Made by a program: the position numbers and the translations under genes. Shown here piece after piece: positions 51,007-61,001 of a DNA stretch of 64,000 bases. The stretch comes from Ochromonas danica (lineage: Eukaryota > Sar > Chrysophyceae > Chromulinales > Chromulinaceae), in the NCBI GenBank assembly GCA_015146655.1, contig VKHL01000096.1:1-64000 (forward strand). Direction: 5' to 3'. The notes beneath the pieces are model-generated. The model had not been told where the DNA came from and searched no databases. It saw only the letters and a program-made list of their open reading frames with translations. Position 1 is the first letter of the stretch; every line of letters starts with the position of its first letter.

Positions 51007-51267
51007 TCAGGTGTGGTAGCGATTGTGAAGGTCTGCGCGAGTTACTGTAGCATGGCTGCGCTCGTCCACAGTGTGCTGGTTGGCGTAGACGGCGCGGCGC
51101 AGCTTGGCCTGGGAGAGGTACTCCTGCATGCCACGCACTTTCGCTAGGCGGTCCGTGATAATGCGATCCTCGATAGGCACGTTGGCTTGCAGGTCATCTT
51201 CAAGGATTTTTCTTCTTTTCTCTATATCGGCTTTGATCGAGTCAACGAATTCATCCACTGAGCCCAT
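51007..51267 (-). CDS. Small helical protein, unrecognised
   Basis: An 86-residue single-exon frame: MGSVDEFVDSIKADIEKRRK, then IIEDR-type charged helix, MQEYLSQAKLRRAV and a His-rich end (RSHATVTRADLHNRYHT). Charge distribution and codon use look real rather than random. The MGSVDEF start could be N-myristoylated. I do not recognise the family; it might be a small subunit of a larger complex. Its start is 225 bp from the DENN gene on the other strand. Confidence 0.5.
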   Translation of the reverse strand: MGSVDEFVDSIKADIEKRRKILEDDLQANVPIEDRIITDRLAKVRGMQEYLSQAKLRRAVYANQHTVDERSHATVTRADLHNRYHT

Positions 51268-51492
51268 TTAGACTATCAATTCTTCACCAGGGACTTGGCT
51301 GCTGTCCGTAACCGTCTGAAAATCGCGTTTGTAAAGCAAAGGTGAACTGAACGCGTTCTTCGATATCGAAGGCAAAGGTCTGTGAAAAGAAAGAGGATCC
51401 AACCAAGATTGAAGATAGAGAGCTTGTCTTGAATTTCACCTCCATTTCAGTTTCCTTTCCTTCATTACACTGAAGATACTGTGAAGTGTCCA
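51268..51492. promoter_or_regulatory. Divergent region, small protein / DENN gene
   Basis: 225 bp. The DENN frame stays open to 51457 upstream of its first ATG, and TTTCAG at 51445-51450 could be an acceptor, so an extra 5' exon of the DENN gene may lie here. Confidence 0.35.
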
Positions 51493-54400
51493 ATGGATAA
51501 GGTTCACCCCATCCAGCTCATCGCGCAGAATGACCACGACCTTAACACCATCCTGCACTCTTTCTTCCTCTTCCACTACGAGGCGGAGACCTCCTCGCTG
51601 GTCATCGACTGCCGCCATCCGCAAGTCAGAAGAGAAATGGACTCTGTGGAGGAGGGTCTGCAGGGACTAGTCTTGGAGTCTCTCAACCTCTCCAGCAGCA
51701 AGGCGCAGGTCTCCAATCTAATTATTTCCAATCACAGCGGCCGCTTCTATGTATTCACGAAAAAGGTGAAGAACAAGGTCTTCGCTTTGGTGAGCACTTT
51801 CGCTATTTTTTCCTTCTGCCGCAGCCTGCTGGATGCCTTGGAGAGCCAGCAGGGAGAGGAGTGCTCCCTGCCGCTGTTGTGCTGCCTCTGCGACTTGCCG
51901 CTCTTCCGCATGCCGGAGATTACCTACAAGTTCCGACTGCCTAACGAGCAGCTTCTCTCTATCCAGTTTTCCTCTCTGAGCTATATCCATGACTTGGACG
52001 TTGATTTGGTCCTACAGTTTGCCCTCACGCCGGCGATGATCGTCAAGGCATGGGAGGCTCTGCTCATCGAGTCCAGGCTGCTTGTCATCAGCAAATTCTC
52101 TGCTGTTCTACTCCCTTGCTGTGAGTTCTTGCGGAGATTGATCGCTCCCATGCCTTACACGGGGACCTTCATCCCCACTCTGCCTCCCACTTGGTTCGAG
52201 GCAATCGAAGCCCCAGGCACTTTCATTATTGGTGCTGAAATGGATGCACAGCGAGCTTCTACGATGAACTTAAGTGGAATGATTGTTTTGGATCTGGATC
52301 GGCAGTCGATCATTGATCTTAGTGCGCCGGCAGCTCCCCATACTAAAGCACCGCCTTTCCTCACGACCAAACTCACCCAGAAGGTGCGCACCATTATGAT
52401 GGATCCCGTTGTTAGCTGGTGTGGGCGCTCAAGAAACGGCGGACCAAAGGAGCCTCACAGCACGACACAGTTGCACCACACGACAGAGCTGATTCTGGAG
52501 CTATTCTCCGAGGTCAACCTCACTCTATTCTCTGCCCAGCTGTGCTACATAAAGGCTTTCTTTCGTTCTTCATTTCAACCCATGCAGCATGTGGTGGACT
52601 GTTTTCGAGGTCTGGATCAAGCTCGTGACTTGATCGCACGATCTCCGGTGATCAGCTTCAGCAAGCTCTTCGACATAACTGTCGGGTGCTTACAGCGTTG
52701 GATCGATGTGGACGTGGACAATAGTGAAGCTCTTCACCATACTGTGCATTGCTGGTTGGAGATGGACAGCGCAGCTCTGGCTATCTATGACTTCGCAGAT
52801 GATCTCCCTCGTATTGTGATCCGCATCGAAGAAATGGAGGCAGTTCTGGGTTCCTTCGTAGAACCTGATGGTTGTGTGTTTGAAATCCAGCTGTTTAGTC
52901 AAAGAATCTATCGCTTTACAACAACCGACCGCGACTCAAGACAGCTCTGGATGTCGATGATCGAGGAGCGGATTAAAGCTGTTCACCAGGTTCATGTGGT
53001 ACTTTCTGCTGCTTCATGTGACCGACAGGCTACTGGAGGAGGAATTGATTTATCAGCTTTGGACAATGTGCCTTCAGATCCTCCGAGTTCTTCGCACGTT
53101 ACTTCTGACGGTAGAGCTCCCAGTATTTACCATCGCTTCGTGGAGCCTATCGCCCCCTTGGCAGTGACGGAACCCAATGACTTCTCAGACCCAGAAACAT
53201 TTTGCGACCTGTTTCGATTTCGAGATGTGATCCGCTCGAGCCAGCTCATGGCCAATCTCTATAGCTTGACGGACTGCCCCAGCTATGCCTCACTACTTTC
53301 TGAGCGTGGGGACTGCCTTCTACAGTATGCTTTACATAATGGCGATCACGAAGAACGATTGCGGCGATACATGCGTAGACTTGGACACACTGGAGACATC
53401 TTGCATCATCTCCAAAAGCATTTGGCCACCAATCCAAGTTCAGACTCTCAAATAAAGAACCCCGAAGAAGGCAATTCAGAGGACAAGGACTCCATGCTCT
53501 GGTATGGTCCTGCTGCCCAGTCTGCGGACAGCAGTAAGTCTCAATGGACCCTCACGGATATTGAAGCAGCTTTGAAGGTTTGCTCTGTCTTTTAGTGAAT
53601 TATCTTGTTCTCGATCACGTCTAAAAGATGGACCATGATGTTAATAGGAATTGGATGGCGATGTGTGCAACTCTCCGGTCAACTCGGCTCAACATGGTCA
53701 TTCACACAATGCCCTCTCGTTGACAAAGGAAGCTCTGGCCATCACATCTAGTGCGCACAATCGATGCTTATCGGATCTGTCACATCAGATGGTTATGGTG
53801 AGCTTTATCTTTTTCATCCGTTTTGTGCCAAGGCTCACGGTTGGGACTGACGACTTTAGGATCGTATTGAGGCAATGAAGACTTACTTCAAACGTCTGCC
53901 CCTTTCTGTTGGCGAGGGTAGTGCAATGCCTACACCTGAAATATTCTTTGATCTAGGATCATTAAGCAAAGCCATAGTGCAACATCTCGAGACAGAACCA
54001 TGTCTTTCTCCGATGAACATGACGTGTGGCCTCACATCTCCACTCGCAAACCGCAAAGCAGTGATTGACGCTTTACATGCATCCATTCCTCCCTCAGAGG
54101 GAAAGAATAGTTGGCTTGTTTATGATCGTGTTAAATCTGCCTTCACTGCGCTAACAGGCTTCGTTGGTGGTTCGACTGCTAGTATCACTCCTCCTCGATC
54201 GCTCAGTCTGGGAGAGGCTGATATTACTGATCGCACAATCAGCACAAGTAGTGTGAGCCACAGCGACACGCCTTTAGAGGGTGGTGTAGAAGAGGCTCAC
54301 CAGGATGACTCTAACGCACTGGCGGATCTACAGGTTGACTTGCAGGACCAAGATAGTGCTGGTGCAGACGGATGTTTAGAAGAGCAATACTCACTGAAGC

Positions 54401-56304
54401 TTCAGCGATTGATCCAAAAAGAGATTTCACTTTGTTTAGAAGATTTGATAGCAACTCATATGCCTTCAAGTGTATCTGCTACGCCGTCATCCTCAGAAGA
54501 CGAAGAAGAATGTGTAAAGAAGACGAAGAGTGATCACTTCCTGAGGCCTGTTGGTGACGTCTTACTGGGATTTGTGCTTCATCAAATGGGAAAAGATGAA
54601 AAGGCTCTACGGACTCTCGCGCGGCATAACCTTTGTCCGCCTCGCTTGTTGTCGCTCACTTTGCTGGAAATGTTCATCAAACAAATTCTGCACGTGCGCA
54701 GCGCAGTCAGCGAAGGCGATCGTGGCGATCCTTCCGATGACGAGGCCTTCCGACCTTTGCAATTTGTCGTCCGTGCCTGGAAACTCCATCCGACCACAGG
54801 ATTGCATGCTTTCCGTCTCCTGCTGGAGCTTCTTCATTCAGAACAGCAGAGCAAGCTCTGGCAGCAAGAAGCAAAGACAAAGCACACCCTATATGATCGC
54901 TCTGCTATGTTGCAAGAGTCATTTCGCAGTCTTCCAAGGTCTGGCTTGACCATGGACAAGGCGGAGAAGCGCTCAGTGTCCATCTCCATGTCGGGGCGCT
55001 TCAATCGCTTCCAGGAGTTCACATGGACTGAGCCAGTGACCAAGTCTCCAATCGTTAATGAGACGTATATTTGCACTCGTCTTGACACAACGGTATACTG
55101 CTTCTCTTCGTCTGGTTGACACTTCTTTTTCACTAACGTCATTTCTTGTGTCTTTGTTGTCTTTCTCAGGTTCATCCATGTGAGTTGTCCATAGATCTGC
55201 TCATGCGGTTAAGAGAAGTACTTCGTTCCTATTCGCAAACGTCTGCCGCGGCCAAGTATTTAAACCGCGCAGCTGATGGGACCTGTCGATTGAAAGCTGA
55301 TGGAGATATGCTGAAGGACATGCAGCATCTTTCGGCCTTCAAGAAGTTTGAAATCGAGACTTGCCAGCTTCAGGTTAGTCTTTATTTTGCTCTCCATGCT
55401 TACAAATCGATGATAATCACGTGATTGGAATAGAAAACTGATCTCACGGAGCTGAACAATAACGAGCGAGCTGTTTTCTTCATCAATGTCTTCAACACTA
55501 TGATAGGTACATGCACTATACCGATCTTTGTTTGTTTGATGGGCCTGGTTGTGACTTGTCTGTTTGTTCCGTAAAATGCAGTACACTCCATGGTGCGCCT
55601 CATTCCCCAGTACAACAAGATTTCTGATTTCATGACTTTCCATCACATGGCCAAGTACAATATTGGGGGCTTGGTCTACTCACTCATGGATGTAAGCCGA
55701 GCAATGCAGTCTTTATGCTATTGAATGCTCATCATTGTCTCTGCCAATCAGATAAAGCAAGGCATTTTGCAGAGCAGTATGACAGCGCCTCAGATACTCA
55801 GTCCCTTCCCCACTGATCTGCGCTTCAATCGTAAGAACAACCAAACTGATCTTATCTCAAATAGTATGAATTAGTGTTTAATCACATCATATGTGCATTT
55901 GATTTTCAGAGAAAGACCCGCGAAGACGATACTCCCTCGCCAATCCTATTCCTTATCTAACATTTTGTCTCAATCAGGGCATCGCGAGCAGCCCTGAGCT
56001 TTGTTTGTTGACTGATCCATCCTCTTTGGAGGTGGACATTGTGAACAATGCCGGCTCTTTTCTTCGTAGATTGGCTGTCTTTGATATACCGCACCGTACC
56101 GTCGTTCTCCCCGCTTTATGCAAACCATTTTGGGCAGATTTTGGCAAGAAGAAGGAGGAGCTACTGCGAGATCTGGCCGCCACGATGGGACCTGAGTATG
56201 TGGAGAAGATGAAACAGATGGCAGGATCCTTCCGCCGCCGCGTGAAGATGACCTTCGCCACCTATGACCTCACTCCCACCTTCATCTTCACTGACAACAT
56301 GTGA
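51493..56304 (+). CDS. DENN-PH-DUF547 multidomain protein
   Basis: Eight exons: 51493-53577, 53648-53797, 53860-55092, 55170-55373, 55434-55506, 55582-55691, 55752-55830 and 55910-56304, about 1440 residues with all phases consistent. The N-terminal third is a DENN domain (SLPLLCCLCDLPLF, ITYKFRLPNEQLLSIQF, WEALLIESRLLVISK, LLPCCEFLRRLIAPMPYTG, FIIGAEMD), normally a Rab exchange factor. A PH-like stretch follows (QRIYRFTTTDRDSRQLWMSM). The C-terminus, over the last five exons, is a DUF547 domain: LTELNNNERAVFFINVFNTM, VHSMVR, YNIGGLVYSLMDIKQGIL, DPRRRYSLANPIPYLTF. I know DENN and DUF547 as separate; the union may be lineage-specific. It may start further 5'. Confidence 0.85.
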
Positions 56305-56730
56305 GGCGAGCTACAGTATGCTTGCAGTAACGCGAACACTTTGCTAACTCACCTCGCTTCACTTCACAGCTAGACTGCTATTGTCTGCCTATTGTTCTTA
56401 AAGTAGACTAACTGGTTATTTATTGAATAGATTCATTCAATCATTGTATTAATTTTGGACAAAGTCTTCCTTTCTCCATTCTTTGATGCCTAGCTCACTT
56501 ACAGTATACTATCATACTTGTAGTATATAATAGATGGTCAACAGCTGAGATGACCTCTGCTATCATACACTACAGTAGAATAGTATTCTGCTGCATCAAG
56601 ACGAAAGAGTCCAGAGCAGAACAACAGAAATTAGTTAGTTAGACTAATTGACATAACCAAGACACCACACACACACACAAGAAAGAGAAGAGACGGAAGG
56701 AAGATGACGACGACAATCACATAGCAGAGC
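56305..56730. other. Convergent 3' spacer
   Basis: 426 bp between the DENN gene and the protease inhibitor. AT-rich with TAGTATATAATAGATG words and a short (CA)n at 56668-56680. No gene. Confidence 0.55.
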
Positions 56731-57091
56731 TCAGCCTATTCTGGGAGGCCTCACGACTTTCCCCGAGGCGTTGACGAAGATTCGCACACGATCGGCGCGG
56801 TAGTCCATAGTTGTCATGGCGTTCTGGAATGAACACGACAGTGAGCAGCAGCCAGCAGAGAGAGAGAGAAAGAAGAGGAGCGCTTACATGAGGAACAGTG
56901 ACCACTTGGAGCTCTGGCCTCTCCTTCTGAATGATCTCCGCCACGATGAATCCTTCTTGTCCCACCAGCTGAGACCACTCGTTCCGATTGTGCAGGTGTC
57001 CGTGCAGCTGGTCGGGGCTGGGGCTGGCCTCGGAGAAGGACATGATGACGAGGAAGAGAAGAACAATGACGACAAGCAGAGGGGAAGGCAT
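56731..57091 (-). CDS. Secreted potato-inhibitor-I family serine protease inhibitor
   Basis: Two exons: 57091-56888 and 56823-56731. Signal peptide LLVVIVLLFLVIMSFSEA, then a compact domain: EWSQLVGQEGFIVAEIIQKE, LQVVTVPH, and after the intron NAMTTMDYRADRVRIFVN followed by GKVVRPPRIG at the C-terminus. This is the complete potato inhibitor I / eglin fold: W near the start, the exposed loop, the RxDRVRIFV strand and the PPRIG end. By alignment the reactive bond is Met-Asp (TTM-DYR), so chymotrypsin- or subtilisin-like proteases are the likely targets. The absence of Cys is normal for eglin-like members. It could act in defence or control of secreted proteases. Confidence 0.9.
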
Positions 57092-57261
57092 TAATCCCCA
57101 CACACTCTTCTTTCAGTCCGCTTTCAGTTTATCCTCCCAACTCATCCATCGTCCAGATCTCCAAATCTTGGATCTGAGTGGTTAACTTGTCGCCTTCGCA
57201 GCCACTCGTCCCACCCAAGCGGCTGCAGATTCATTGACTTAATTGACTTCTTCATCCCACC
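57092..57261. promoter_or_regulatory. Divergent promoter region, inhibitor / eEF1B-gamma
   Basis: 170 bp, the shortest head-to-head spacing in the window. CTTTCAGTCCGCTTTCAGT direct repeat at 57110-57128. No TATA box seen. Confidence 0.4.
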
Positions 57262-58617
57262 ATGGCCACCTACAAGCTCTACACCGACGCCGGAAACTTC
57301 CGTGCCTTTAAGATCTTGATCGCTGCCGAGTATGCGCAGGTTGCTGTCGAAGTGCCTGACTTCAAGCTGGGCCAGGACAACCAGACCCCTGCCTTCCTCG
57401 CCAAGTCTCCTCTCGGCCGCGTGCCCGTGCTCGACACCCCCGCTGGCGCCATCTTCGAGAGCAATGCCATCGCTCGTTATGTCGCTCGCCTCCGCCCTGA
57501 CGTGGAGCTCCTGGGCACTTCCTTCTTCGAGTCTGCCCAGGTGGACTCCTGGATTGACTTCTCCGCTCATGACCTCGAGCTGCCCGCCTCTCTCTGGTTC
57601 TACCCCGTCCTTGGCACTATTCCTGCCAACGCCGCTGTGATCCAGAAGGCTAAGGCTGACTTGGCCAAGGGCCTCGCCGTGCTGAACGCCCACCTCGCTG
57701 ACAAGACCTTCCTGGTCGGCGAGAAGGTCACTCTCGCGGATATCACCGTGGCCTCCACCCTCGTCTACCCTTTCAAGTTCGTCGCTGACGCTGCCTACCG
57801 CGCTGCCTTCCCTCACGTGGTGCGCTGGTTCGTGACTCTTGTCAACCAGCCCCAGTTCGCCGCTGTGGTGGGAACTGTCGTGCTCGCTGAGAAGGAGTTG
57901 GAGAAGGGCACCATCGTGGCCACCAAGTCCAGCGGCGACAACAAGAAGAACAACGCCGCTCCTAAGGAGAAGAAGGCCAAGGAGGAGAAGAAGCCCAAGG
58001 AAGAGAAGAAGCCCAAGGAAGAGAAGCCAAAGGAAGAGAAGAAGCCCAAGGAGGAGAAGAAGAAGGCCAAGAAGGACGACGACGATGATGGCGAGGACGA
58101 GGACCTTGTTCCTCAGGAGAAGAAGGCTGAGCACCCCTTCAAGATCTTGGACAAGACCAACCCCACTCCCTTCGTCATGGACACCTGGAAGAAGACCTAC
58201 TCCAACTGCGCGGACTACAAGGACGCCATGAACACCTTCTGGGAGACCTTCGATGCCAACGGATGGTCCATCTTCCGCGGCGACTACAAGTACAACGAGG
58301 AGTGCAAGGTGCTCTTCATGACCTCCAACCTCATCGGAGGATTCATTCAGCGCACTGAGGAGATCCGAAAGTGGCTCTTCGGCACCATGACCATCCGCGG
58401 CGTGGAGGGCGAGGGCATGAAGGTCACTGGCTACTTCCTCATTCGCGGCGACTCCATCCAGCCCCTCATTGCTTGCAATGACGACGCTGAGTGCTACGAG
58501 TGGACCAAGATCTCCGTCCCCGCCTCCGAGGAGGACAAGCAGAAGCTCTACGACTACTGGTGCAGCGAGGGTCCTCTCGACGGAGAGGCTTGCCTCGACT
58601 CCAGAGTCTACAAATAA
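57262..58617 (+). CDS. EEF1G: Translation elongation factor eEF1B gamma
   Basis: Intronless, 451 residues. The N-terminal GST-like domain (YKLYTDAGNFRAFKILIAAE, SPLGRVPVLDT, IFESNAIARYVARL) is followed by a long KEEKKPKEEKKPKEE linker and the C-terminal EF1G domain: HPFKILDKTNPTPFVMDTWK, WETFDANGWSIFRGDYKYN, FMTSNLIGGFIQR and YWCSEGPLDGEACLDSRVYK. The full-length architecture is canonical. It scaffolds the eEF1B exchange complex that recycles eEF1A. The linker is coded by a 12-15 bp tandem repeat (57970-58080). Extreme codon bias marks a very highly expressed gene. Confidence 0.98.
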   Translation: MATYKLYTDAGNFRAFKILIAAEYAQVAVEVPDFKLGQDNQTPAFLAKSPLGRVPVLDTPAGAIFESNAIARYVARLRPDVELLGTSFFESAQVDSWIDFSAHDLELPASLWFYPVLGTIPANAAVIQKAKADLAKGLAVLNAHLADKTFLVGEKVTLADITVASTLVYPFKFVADAAYRAAFPHVVRWFVTLVNQPQFAAVVGTVVLAEKELEKGTIVATKSSGDNKKNNAAPKEKKAKEEKKPKEEKKPKEEKPKEEKKPKEEKKKAKKDDDDDGEDEDLVPQEKKAEHPFKILDKTNPTPFVMDTWKKTYSNCADYKDAMNTFWETFDANGWSIFRGDYKYNEECKVLFMTSNLIGGFIQRTEEIRKWLFGTMTIRGVEGEGMKVTGYFLIRGDSIQPLIACNDDAECYEWTKISVPASEEDKQKLYDYWCSEGPLDGEACLDSRVYK

Positions 58618-58831
58618 ATGATGAGAGGGATGATGGAGATTGATCGAGAGAAGAGGATTGAGTGAAGGGTGGGTGCTGCCAGAGGGGAAGAGGTGGCGAT
58701 GTGAGCGATGGGCTGCTAAGCTAAGCTAGATAACGCTATGTAACCTAATCGCTGCTGTCAGTTTGTCTTTCTCGATGATCTCTATTTACACTATCATTAG
58801 TCACTGTAGCTGCTGTCATTGTCTCTGTCAT
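58618..58831. other. Convergent 3' spacer
   Basis: 214 bp between eEF1B-gamma and the DHHC gene. Nothing recognised. Confidence 0.4.
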
Positions 58832-60512
58832 TTAGTCTTCCTTGTCCTTCTGCTTCACTGCCTCCTCCTCCTGCTCCTGCTCCAATCGGGCCAAGGCACG
58901 CAAAGAAGGCGGACAAAACACTTTCCTGTCACACATCGGGCCAATGAACAATGTAAGCAGCAAACAACGAGCAATGCAAGCGGTGCAGACTGACCGCAGG
59001 GCAGTGAGGAAGGGGATCTGGTAGATGTTGCGGGGCAGCAGCTGGCCAGGGTCTTGCTCGATGAGGTCGGGGATGCGCTCCGCCCCCGCGGCTTCCAACT
59101 GCTCGATCATGACGCGCACCGCTTGCTGCAGACAATCCCATGAGAGCTATCAGAGCTATCCAAGCAGTCGAGATGGCTCACCTTTCGATATCCCGCGGGC
59201 TTATGAAAGGAGAAGCCTTGAGGCAAGCAGCCCACGAAGTCCTCCTCTGCACTCTTGCCTTCTCTCGACTCTGCAGCACCTTCCGCAGAAGAGGAAGAGG
59301 CGAGGGGTAGTTCAGCAGTAGCAGGAGGGGGAGGAGGAGGTGGTGGGAGTGATCCCTCCGCCAAGCGCTTGAGATACCTCCGATGGCCTTTAACGAGCGC
59401 ATCATGTGCTTGACGGATGGAAGACCATTTGAAGGTCTCGTTAGTGGTCTGTCCGCGGTAGATCAAGTAGAGGTGGTAGACGAGGAAGGCCCCCACAGCG
59501 ACGGCCATGACGGCGGCGAGCACGAAGATGATGAAGATCGCCATCTGAGAGTTGAGCACGTAGATGGCCACGATCGACCAGGTGGGGACGAACTCCTGCC
59601 CCGTCCGTCGATCAATAAACAGAGTGCTGAGCAGGCGGCGCTGCACGACCTCACTGGCCAGCACGCCCCCCAAGACGAAAGAGCCGTAAGCGAAGAAGAG
59701 CGCGTTGGTGAGCAGGAAGAGCAGGAAGTAGCCGTGGTTCAGCTCGCCCACGCACTGGTTCAGCCTGCACATTAACAACCACCACCACTGAGTGAGTGAG
59801 CAGGACCAGACAGCAAGACAGCAAGCAAGGGCTAGGAGAGTGATGGTCACCAGATGCAGTGATGGTCGAAGGTCGGCACACAGACGCCACAGAGTGAACA
59901 GTGCTTGGACCGTGCCAGCTGTGCACAGAGAGACACACACAGTGTTGTCAGACAGAAAGACAGAGACAGAGACAGAGAGAGAGGTCTACCCACCTTGGGC
60001 ACCTGGCAAGTCTTGCAGAACATGTCGCTGGCGTAGAGCAATCCGTCGAAAGGCTCGTGGGCGAAGCAGGCGGCGGTCTGCGCGGTCACCCTCCCAGGAG
60101 ACACGGTGCACGCCCAGTAGAAGGTGAGGTGGCACAGCAAGACGCCGGCGATGGCGATGTAGCGGTGCACCTCAGGCACGTAGACCATTGGCAGCTGCGG
60201 GTCACCGTATAGCAGCCAGCACAGGAAGGCTCCGTTGAGGATGGCCAGGTAGACCATCTGCATGATGGGGTTGCGCTGGTTCATCACATAGTCATAAGCG
60301 CCATGCAGCACTCGCCACACTCGCTGCCCTGCGAGGCGCACGACTGCCTGGCGGAAGAGGCGAGGCAGTCGCACGGACAGAAAGCGAGCGATGCTGCCAC
60401 CGCAGCCCTCCTCCTCTGGATCAGCACAGCAGAAGAGGAAGATGATGAAGGCGAAGACTAGCACATAGAGCAGCAGCACGAAGGCCAGGCCTGGAGAGAC
60501 AGAAGAGATCAT
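58832..60512 (-). CDS. DHHC protein S-acyltransferase (Swf1/ZDHHC4-like)
   Basis: Five exons: 60512-59994, 59918-59851, 59764-59182, 59125-58995 and 58925-58832. The Cys-rich domain spans exons 1-3: MFCKTCQVPK-LARSKHCSLC, then CVPTFDHHCIW-LNQCVGELN. DHHC and the zinc-binding Cys/His are complete. Membrane spans: LAFVLLLYVLVFAFIIFLF, YLAILNGAFLCWLLYG and IAIAGVLLCHLTFYWAC before it, and YFLLFLLTNALFFAYGSFVL and IFIIFVLAAVMAVAVGAFLV after it. The order CVPTFDHHCIWLNQCVG and TNETFKW in the cytosolic tail match the Swf1/ZDHHC4 subgroup. It attaches palmitate to Cys of membrane proteins. A Pro run is coded by (CCT)n. Confidence 0.93.
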
Positions 60513-61001
60513 ACCGTAGCTATTCACTTACCTCACCGCCACCTTGTACTGGGACTGAAAAACAGTTTTCCTACCTTCTTCCAACAATAAACGAGCTTCT
60601 TCTTCTGCTACACTGCGACGGTGCACTGTGTTAGGTGTCTGCTGATGTAATCTAATGTAGCCTAGATCTTGTTGACTATTGGATGCAATCTGTCGTAATG
60701 CTAACAAGAAACAACACAATCATGTCCTAACGAAAACTATCTAATTATATAGTTTACAATTAGACTAGGCAGGTCCTAAACTAAACTAGGCTAGAGCAAT
60801 AGAAACAAGTCTACTTCAACAGTTCCTTCTCACAAGAACTGCGGCGGGCCAATAGCACTCACTAGAATGACAAGACAACAACACACAGTCTCGATCTATG
60901 TACAGCAGGACAGAACAGAATGTATTGATGTGGAGGCACTACCGAGGTAGTGCGGCGCTTATGTGTTGCTAAACAGAGGATGTGCTGAGGCGAGAAGACG
61001 A
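60513..61001. other. Spacer upstream of the DHHC gene
   Basis: 489 bp between the DHHC start and the importin 3' end. A splice-like GAGGTAAGTGAATAG...TCTCCAG pair at 60490-60540 may be a 5' UTR intron of the DHHC gene, since its frame does not extend upstream through it. AT-rich TAGACTAG words at 60760-60790. No gene. Confidence 0.45.

Noticed and set aside
60527-60719. Open frame upstream of the DHHC gene as its first exon
   Set aside because: No splice phase joins it to the membrane-span frame without a stop or shift, so it is treated as 5' UTR or spacer.
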